A DNA stretch of 43,545 nt, from NCBI RefSeq assembly GCF_017744555.1, contig NZ_JAGIBD010000030.1, positions 1-43,545 of the forward strand, given 5' to 3'. Positions 35,849 to 43,545 of the stretch are shown in pieces. The position numbers were made by a program, and so were the translations under genes. Numbering within the stretch: the first letter of the stretch is position 1; every line of letters begins with the position of its first letter. The DNA is from Cellulomonas sp. (GTDB lineage: Bacteria; Actinomycetota; Actinomycetes; Actinomycetales; Cellulomonadaceae). The notes under the pieces are model-generated. The model was not told the DNA's origin. It did no database searches and was given only the letters and a program-made list of their open reading frames with translations.

Positions 35849-36492
35849 GCCGGACCCCCGCCGGCGCGCCGCTGCGGGCGCCGTGGGCCGGCCCGCTCGG
35901 CCTGTACCACCCCGGCACGAGCCTGCTGCACCGCGCGCCCGCCGGCGCGAAGCTCGCCGGCTTGGCCGTCGCGGGGGTGGTGATCGCGGTCGCACAGGGG
36001 CCGTTCTCGGGCCTCGTGGCGCTCGGCGTCGCCGTCGTCCTCCAGGTCGTCTCGCGCGTCCCGTGGCACCGGGCGGCGCGCGGCGTGCGTCCCGTGCTGC
36101 TCACGGCCCTCGTCGTGGGCGCCTACCAGTGGTGGGCGCGCGGGTGGGCCACCGCCGTCGAGGTCGTCACCGACCTGCTCGCGCTCGTGATGCTCGCCGC
36201 GGTCGTCACGGCCACGACGCGCGCGGACCGTCTGCTCGACGTGCTCGCCCGGCTCGTGCGGCCGCTGCGGCACGTCGGCCTCCCGCCCGAGACGTTCGCG
36301 CTGGCCGTCGCGCTCCTCCTGCGGACGATCCCCGTGCTCGCCCAGACGACCCACGAGTCGTGGGACGCCGCTCGCGCCCGCGGCCTCGAGCGCGACCCGC
36401 GCGCCCTGCTCGTCCCCGCGGCCGTCCGCATGGTCGGTCACGCGCGCGCCACCGGCGACGCGCTCGCCGCCCGGGGCATCGGCGAGGACTGA
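35845..36492 (+). CDS. bioN: Biotin ECF importer transmembrane (T) component
   Basis: A 215-residue CbiQ-like membrane protein coupling the ATPase to BioY. It starts LGLYHPGTSLLHRAPAGAKL, typical of EcfT, with about five helices and the C-terminal Ala-Arg coupling motifs (AARARGLE and AARGIG) that dock on the ATPase. Confidence 0.92.
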   Translation: MSRTPAGAPLRAPWAGPLGLYHPGTSLLHRAPAGAKLAGLAVAGVVIAVAQGPFSGLVALGVAVVLQVVSRVPWHRAARGVRPVLLTALVVGAYQWWARGWATAVEVVTDLLALVMLAAVVTATTRADRLLDVLARLVRPLRHVGLPPETFALAVALLLRTIPVLAQTTHESWDAARARGLERDPRALLVPAAVRMVGHARATGDALAARGIGED

Positions 36493-36546
36493 CACCCGCT
36501 CGGACGAACGTCCAGCGCCCAGCGGGCGGATCGGCGCGCCCGCGGC

Positions 36547-36552
36547 TACCTT
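36547..36552 (+). promoter_or_regulatory. -10 element TACCTT for the metallopeptidase gene
   Basis: TACCTT lies 6 nt before ATG 36559. Confidence 0.5.
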
Positions 36553-36558
36553 TCCGGG

Positions 36559-37437
36559 ATGACCTTCCAGGAGGGCGGGAGCTTCGAGGGCGGCCGCGTC
36601 CGCACGGGCGGCGGCCGGGGCAAGATCGCGGCGGGCGGCGGGGGCATCGCGGCCCTCGTGGTCGCGCTCATCTACGTGTTCAGCAACGGGCAGGTCGACC
36701 TGTCCGGTGTCACCGGCGGTGGCTCGGGCGCCGAGACCACCGAGGGCACCATCGGCGACTGCACCGCCGAGCAGGCCAACACCGACCCGTCGTGCCGGCT
36801 GTCCGCAACCATCCAGTCGCTCGACGCCTACTGGGGACCGACGGTCACGACCGTCGGCGTCACGTTCGCGCAGCCCGAGGTCCTCTCGTTCACCGGCGCC
36901 GCCGATACGGCGTGCGGCACGGCGTCGTCGAGCACCGGCCCGTTCTACTGCCCGCCGGACGCGACGATCTACCTCGACCTCGGGTTCTTCGACGAGCTGC
37001 AGACCCGGTTCGGCGCCGAGGGCGGGCCGCTCGCCGAGGAGTACGTCGAGGCGCACGAGTACGGGCACCACATCCAGCAGATCACCGGCGTCATGGACAA
37101 GGCCCAGCGCGGCGGCACGGGCGCCGACTCCGACTCCGTCCGCATCGAGCTCCAGGCAGACTGCTATGCGGGCATGTGGGCGGGCAAGGCCGCGACGACC
37201 GCCGACCCCGACACGGGCGTCCCGTTCCTCGACCCGATCACACCGCAGACGCTCGAGCAGGCGCTGTCCGCCGCCCAGGCGGTCGGCGACGACCACATCC
37301 AGGCGCAGTCCGGCGGAGGCGTGAACCCGGACACCTGGACCCACGGGTCGAGCGAGCAGCGTGCCCGCTGGTTCACGACCGGGTACGAGCAGGGCACGTT
37401 CGAGGCGTGCGACACGTTCTCGGCCGACACCCTGTGA
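36559..37437 (+). CDS. Neutral zinc metallopeptidase (YpfJ family)
   Basis: A 292-residue membrane-anchored protein. A Gly-rich cytosolic start (1-24) precedes one helix (about 25-42), then an external domain with the zinc motif H166-EYG-H170 and a downstream ELQADCYAGMW whose acidic residue probably gives the third ligand. TIYLDLGFFDEL is also typical. Six cysteines in the external part may form disulfides. Substrate unknown. Confidence 0.9.
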   Translation: MTFQEGGSFEGGRVRTGGGRGKIAAGGGGIAALVVALIYVFSNGQVDLSGVTGGGSGAETTEGTIGDCTAEQANTDPSCRLSATIQSLDAYWGPTVTTVGVTFAQPEVLSFTGAADTACGTASSSTGPFYCPPDATIYLDLGFFDELQTRFGAEGGPLAEEYVEAHEYGHHIQQITGVMDKAQRGGTGADSDSVRIELQADCYAGMWAGKAATTADPDTGVPFLDPITPQTLEQALSAAQAVGDDHIQAQSGGGVNPDTWTHGSSEQRARWFTTGYEQGTFEACDTFSADTL

Positions 37438-37471
37438 CGACATTCCTCTGGCGCGCGGCGTCGCGGTGCGG

Positions 37472-37477
37472 CACGGT
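37472..37477 (+). promoter_or_regulatory. Weak -10-like CACGGT for the GNAT gene
   Basis: CACGGT lies 6 nt before GTG 37484. It is only a partial match and could be chance. Confidence 0.3.
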
Positions 37478-37483
37478 CCACCC

Positions 37484-38086
37484 GTGAGCCCGATCCGAGA
37501 CCCCGGCCCGTCCGCGCAGCATCCCGCCCTCGGCCGACCGGTCGTGACGATCGGCGTCGAGCGACCCGACGACGTCGAGGCCGTGCGCGGCGTCGTGGCC
37601 CGCGCGTTCGAGGCGGACGCGGCCAAGGTCGTCGACATGGTCGACGCCTTGCGAGCCACGCCGGAGGCCTGGATCCCGGGCCTGTCGTTCGTGGCGCGCC
37701 TGGACGACGAGCCGGTCGGGCACGTGCTGCTCACCCGCTGCTGGATCGAGACGGAGCGTGGACGCCTCGACGCGCTCATGCTGACGCCGTTGTCGGTCGT
37801 GCCCGAGCACCAGGGCCAGGGCATCGGCACCGCGCTCGTCGCGCACGCGCTGGACGTCGCGACCGCCGGAGGCTGGCCCCTCGTGCTGCTCGAGGGCGAC
37901 CCGCGCTTCTACGGGCGACGCGGGTTCGCCGCGGCCGAGCCGCTCGGCTTCCCGTCGCCCGCCCCGCAGCACATCCCGCCGGGTGCGCACCAGGTCGCGC
38001 TCCTGCCCGACCACGAGCCGTGGATGACGGGCACCCTCGTAAACTCCGCACCGCTCGCCGCGCTGAACGAGCTGCCGCGGTTCTGA
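37484..38086 (+). CDS. GNAT family N-acetyltransferase (YhbS-like)
   Basis: A 200-residue acetyltransferase. The central motif LSVVPEHQGQGIGTALVAHAL (two overlapping parts, about 104-124) is a textbook acetyl-CoA site, followed by LVLLEGDPRFYGRRGF. The substrate is unknown. The start is uncertain: GTG 37484 (CACGGT 6 nt upstream) adds about 19 residues relative to a GTG near 37544 that would begin directly with TIGVERPDDVEAV. Confidence 0.85.
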   Translation: MSPIRDPGPSAQHPALGRPVVTIGVERPDDVEAVRGVVARAFEADAAKVVDMVDALRATPEAWIPGLSFVARLDDEPVGHVLLTRCWIETERGRLDALMLTPLSVVPEHQGQGIGTALVAHALDVATAGGWPLVLLEGDPRFYGRRGFAAAEPLGFPSPAPQHIPPGAHQVALLPDHEPWMTGTLVNSAPLAALNELPRF

Positions 38087-38097
38087 GAGACGCCGAA

Positions 38098-38125
38098 GGC
38101 CCTGGCCGGCACGCCGGCCAGGGCC
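38098..38125. terminator. Bidirectional hairpin between the GNAT gene and sufT
   Basis: Arms 38098-38109 and 38114-38125 (GGCCCTGGCCGG and its complement) form a perfect 12-bp stem with a 4-nt CACG loop between two convergent genes. No U-tract. Confidence 0.75.
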
Positions 38126-38146
38126 CGTCGGTGCGTCGGGCGGTTC

Positions 38147-38469
38147 TCAGATGTTGAAGCCGAGCGCCCGCATCTGCTCGCGGCCGTCGGTCGTGATCTT
38201 CTCCGGGCCCCACGGCGGCATCCACACCCAGTTGATGCGGAAGCCGTCGACGATCCCGTCGAGCGCCTGGGCCGACTGGTCCTCGATGACGTCGGTCAGC
38301 GGGCAGGCAGCCGACGTGAGCGTCATGTCGATGACCGCGGTGTTGGTCTGGTCGATGACGACGCCGTAGACGAGGCCGAGGTCGACGACGTTGATGCCGA
38401 GCTCGGGGTCGATGACGTCGCGCAGGGCCTCCTCGACGTCCGCGACGGTCGTGGGGCTGGCTTCGGTGC

Positions 38470-38473
<4 letters not shown>
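38147..38473 (-). CDS. sufT: DUF59/MIP18-family Fe-S assembly protein SufT
   Basis: A 108-residue protein of the DUF59 family acting in Fe-S cluster maturation. It has VIDPELGINVVDLGLVYGV (about 20-38) and the conserved cysteine C57 in SAACPL. Last gene of the SUF operon, and its ATG overlaps the sufU stop (ATGA). Confidence 0.9.
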
Positions 38474-41135
<2,662 letters not shown>

Positions 41136-41151
41136 GCGGGGTACTCCTAGG

Positions 41152-41484
41152 TCAGAGGGGGGCGTCGACGTCGACCAGCACGCGCTGGCCGTCGACGGTC
41201 AGGGGATAGACGGGGACGGGGCGGACGGCGGGAGGGCCGGTCGGCTTGCCGGTGCGCAGGTCGAACCGCGACCCGTGCAGCCAGCACTCGATCGTGCAGT
41301 CCTCGACCTCGCCGTCGGACAGCGAGACCGCACCGTGCGAGCAGATGTCGCTGATGGCGTGCAGCTCGCCGGCCTCGTCGCGGACGATCGCGACCTCGAC
41401 GGGGCCGGACTCGCCCTCGAGCTCGACGCGGAACGTGCCGGCGGCCGGCACGTCCTCGTCGTAGCACGCGAGCTGTGCGGTCAT
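41152..41484 (-). CDS. Rieske-type ferredoxin in the SUF operon
   Basis: A 110-residue Rieske [2Fe-2S] protein. Ligands are C48-S-H50 (CSHG) and C67-W-L-H70 (CWLHG), with SRFDLRTG following, the pattern of oxygenase-type ferredoxins. It sits between sufD and sufC as in other actinobacteria. A role as an electron donor for cluster assembly is inferred from context. ATG 41484 overlaps the sufD stop. Confidence 0.92.
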   Translation of the reverse strand: MTAQLACYDEDVPAAGTFRVELEGESGPVEVAIVRDEAGELHAISDICSHGAVSLSDGEVEDCTIECWLHGSRFDLRTGKPTGPPAVRPVPVYPLTVDGQRVLVDVDAPL

Positions 41485-42758
41485 GCCTGCTCCGAACCGG
41501 CGGCGGCGAGGGCGTCGAGCGCGCTCATGGACGCCTCGAGCTCCTTCTCGATCGCGCCGATGAGGCGCTCCTCGACGTCCGGCACGCCGATCTCGTGGAT
41601 GAGCTCGGCGAAGAAGCCACGCACCACGAGCCGGCGGGCGTCGGCCTCGGGGATGCCGCGCGCCCGCAGGTAGAAGAGCTGCTCGTCGTCGAACCGGCCG
41701 GTCGCGCTCGCGTGGCCGGCGCCCTCGATGACGCCCGTCTCGATCTCCAGGTTCGGCACCGAGTCGGCCCGCGCGCCGTCCGTGAGGACGAGGTTGCGGT
41801 TGAGCTCGTACGTGTCGGTGCCCTCGGCGGCCGCGCGGATCAGCACGTCGCCGACCCACACGGTGTGCGCGCCCTCGCCCTGCAGCGCGCCCTTGTAGGT
41901 CACGCGGGAGACGCAGTTCGGGACCGCGTGGTCGACGAACAGGCGCTGCTCCTGGTGCTGCCCGGCGTCGGCGAAGTACAGCCCGAGCATCTGCACCGAC
42001 GCACCCTCGCCGACGAACTCGGCGTCCGGCGTCACGCGGACGACGTCGCCGCCCAGCGTGACGACGATGTGCTTGACGGTCGCGTCGCGGCCGATGCGCA
42101 GGCGGTGCGACGACGTGTGCACCGAGCCCTCGGCCCAGTCCTGCACGGACACGACCGTGAGGTGCGCGCCCTCGTCCGCGACGATCTCGACCGTCTCGGT
42201 CAGCGACGCGTGGCCCACGTGGTCGATGAGGACGACGGCCTGCGACAGCGCCTCGGCGTGCACCAGCAGGTGCGTGGCCGACGGGTCGAGCGGCGCCTCG
42301 TGCGTGCCCGCACCCTCGACGCCCTCGACGCGGATCGACGTCACGGTCGACGCGACGGCCTCGCGCGGCACCGACACGACGGTCGCGCGGGGGAAGGACG
42401 CCCACGCGGTCGCGGCGGTCCGGTCGCCGGGCTTGCCGGCGCGGCCCAGGCGGGCGTCGTCGCGCTCGACGATCTCGACCTTGACCTCGGGCGCCTCGAC
42501 GACCGTCGTCAGCACTCCGTGGCCGGCGAGGACGCCGTCCGTGGCGCCCGCGAACAGCGGCGCGATGCGGTCGAGCGGCGAGAACCGCCACTCCTCCTCG
42601 CGCCCGGTCGGGACCGGGAAGTCGGCGACGTCGAACGAGGTCTTGCGCGACGCGCGCGACGACTCGGGTACGGTGCCGACGCCGTGCGAGTGGGCGGCGT
42701 CGGCGGTGGCGCGGGAGTGATCCGTGGACAGACCCGCGTCGTTCGTGGTGGTCGTCAT
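41481..42758 (-). CDS. sufD: Fe-S cluster assembly scaffold SufD
   Basis: A 425-residue beta-helix scaffold that pairs with SufB. Family features are a helical N-terminus with TGREEEWRFSPL, the right-handed beta helix (SLTETVEIVADEGAHLTVVSVQDW, LGLYFADAGQHQEQRLFVDHA), and the C-terminal EDQLFYLxARG-type FDDEQLFYLRARGI with VVRGFFAELI. ATG 42758 shares one base with the sufB stop. Confidence 0.95.
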   Translation of the reverse strand: MTTTTNDAGLSTDHSRATADAAHSHGVGTVPESSRASRKTSFDVADFPVPTGREEEWRFSPLDRIAPLFAGATDGVLAGHGVLTTVVEAPEVKVEIVERDDARLGRAGKPGDRTAATAWASFPRATVVSVPREAVASTVTSIRVEGVEGAGTHEAPLDPSATHLLVHAEALSQAVVLIDHVGHASLTETVEIVADEGAHLTVVSVQDWAEGSVHTSSHRLRIGRDATVKHIVVTLGGDVVRVTPDAEFVGEGASVQMLGLYFADAGQHQEQRLFVDHAVPNCVSRVTYKGALQGEGAHTVWVGDVLIRAAAEGTDTYELNRNLVLTDGARADSVPNLEIETGVIEGAGHASATGRFDDEQLFYLRARGIPEADARRLVVRGFFAELIHEIGVPDVEERLIGAIEKELEASMSALDALAAAGSEQA

Positions 42759-43545
42759 CAGCCGACGGCCCCTTCCATCTGCAGCTCGATGAGGCGGTTC
42801 AGCTCGAGGGCGTACTCCATGGGCAGCTCGCGCGCGATGGGCTCGACGAACCCGCGCACGATCATGGCCATGGCCTCGGTCTCGGGCATGCCTCGGGACA
42901 TCAGGTAGAACAGCTGGTCCTCGCTCACGCGGGACACCGTGGCCTCGTGGCCCATCGACACGTCGTCCTCGCGGACGTCGACGTACGGGTAGGTGTCCGA
43001 GCGGGAGATCTGGTCGACGAGCAGCGCGTCGCACAACACGTTGGACGCGGAGTGCGAGGCGCCCTCGAGGATCTGGACGAGGCCGCGGTACGACGTGCGG
43101 CCGCCGCCGCGCGCGACCGACTTCGACACGATCGAGGACGACGTGTGCGGCGCGGCGTGCACCATCTTCGAGCCGGCGTCCTGGTGCTGGCCCTCACCGG
43201 CGAACGCGATCGACAGCGTCTCGCCGCGGGCGTGCTCGCCCATGAGGTAGATCGCCGGGTACTTCATGGTGACCTTGGAGCCGATGTTGCCGTCGACCCA
43301 CTCCATCGTCGCGCCCTCGGCCGCGGTCGCCCGCTTGGTCACGAGGTTGTAGACGTTGTTCGACCAGTTCTGGATCGTCGTGTACCGCACGCGGGCGTTC
43401 TTCTTGACGATGATCTCGACGACCGCGGAGTGCAGGGAGTCGGACGAGTACACCGGAGCGGTGCAGCCCTCGACGTAGTGCACGTACGAGCCCTCGTCGG
43501 CGATGATCAGCGTCCGCTCGAACTGGCCCATGTTCTCGGTGTTGA
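42758..43545 (-). CDS. sufB: Fe-S cluster assembly scaffold SufB (C-terminal part; gene cut by window edge)
   Basis: The visible 261 codons are the C-terminal half of SufB, which usually has about 470 residues; the frame runs off the window (NTENM precedes the visible Met). Diagnostic segments are [16 protein letters not shown], the [16 protein letters not shown] region, [14 protein letters not shown] and [16 protein letters not shown]. It is the first visible gene of the SUF operon; its regulator, if present, lies beyond the window. Confidence 0.97.
   Translation of the reverse strand, partial: NTENMGQFERTLIIADEGSYVHYVEGCTAPVYSSDSLHSAVVEIIVKKNARVRYTTIQNWSNNVYNLVTKRATAAEGATMEWVDGNIGSKVTMKYPAIYLMGEHARGETLSIAFAGEGQHQDAGSKMVHAAPHTSSSIVSKSVARGGGRTSYRGLVQILEGASHSASNVLCDALLVDQISRSDTYPYVDVREDDVSMGHEATVSRVSEDQLFYLMSRGMPETEAMAMIVRGFVEPIARELPMEYALELNRLIELQMEGAVG

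Overview
The window is chromosomal DNA from a very GC-rich actinobacterium. By gene content it is probably Micrococcales and plausibly Cellulomonas-like: third codon positions are almost all G/C, there is an intracellular GH10 xylanase, the glycogen genes are glgA(glgM)/glgC, an ImuA'-ImuB-DnaE2 mutasome sits under an actinobacterial LexA box, fabG-fabI are arranged as in the mabA-inhA locus, and the SUF operon has the actinobacterial order with a Rieske protein inside it. Genus is an inference; there is no rRNA. The region looks like core genome. I see no phage, transposase, IS element or CRISPR array, and no stretch above about 200 bp without a feature.

Layout. 1-155: hairpin terminator and tRNA-Leu(GAG), minus strand. 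314-1534: AI-2E family membrane protein. 1538-7978 (minus): imuA'-imuB-dnaE2, each gene overlapping the next, with a LexA/SOS box at 8050-8065 shared with a divergent Pr6Pr-type membrane protein (8239-8916). 8924-11694 (plus): PEBP-like protein, an unknown helical protein, a YbaK-domain deacylase, a phosphopantetheinyl transferase and a GNAT acetyltransferase, followed by a small secreted protein (11811-12137). 12147-16502 (minus): SPOUT RNA methyltransferase, lgt, GH10 xylanase and an MFS transporter. 16575-21015 (minus): TetR regulator and two halves of a heterodimeric ABC exporter, with a perfect palindromic operator in front. 21106-23744 (minus): SPFH protein, NfeD and an orphan ABC ATPase. 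23842-24603: protein of unknown function.

24622-27202: divergent glgA and glgC, with a CRP/GlxR-type palindrome between them. 27322-27978: serB. 28064-30151 (minus): fabG, fabI and a SixA-like phosphatase. 30285-31776 (plus): DUF3099 protein, tiny Cys/His protein and SURF1. 31783-34263 (minus): YceI protein and an ABC-F ATPase. 34444-36492 (plus): bioY-bioM-bioN biotin ECF importer. 36559-38086 (plus): neutral zinc metallopeptidase and a GNAT protein. 38147-43545 (minus): sufB (cut by the window edge)-sufD-Rieske-sufC-sufS-sufU-sufT.

Functional themes are SOS mutagenesis, fatty-acid synthesis, glycogen storage, biotin uptake, Fe-S cluster assembly and lipoprotein maturation. Two features run through the window. 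Many first genes appear to be leaderless, with a TANNNT -10 hexamer 6-8 nt before the start codon. Tightly packed genes mostly overlap as ATGA, GTGA or TGATG. I found no clearly undescribed multi-gene system. The best leads are the low-complexity and repeat expansions in the mutasome proteins, the complementary degenerate sites in the ABC exporter pair, the operator candidates, and three small or unplaced genes.
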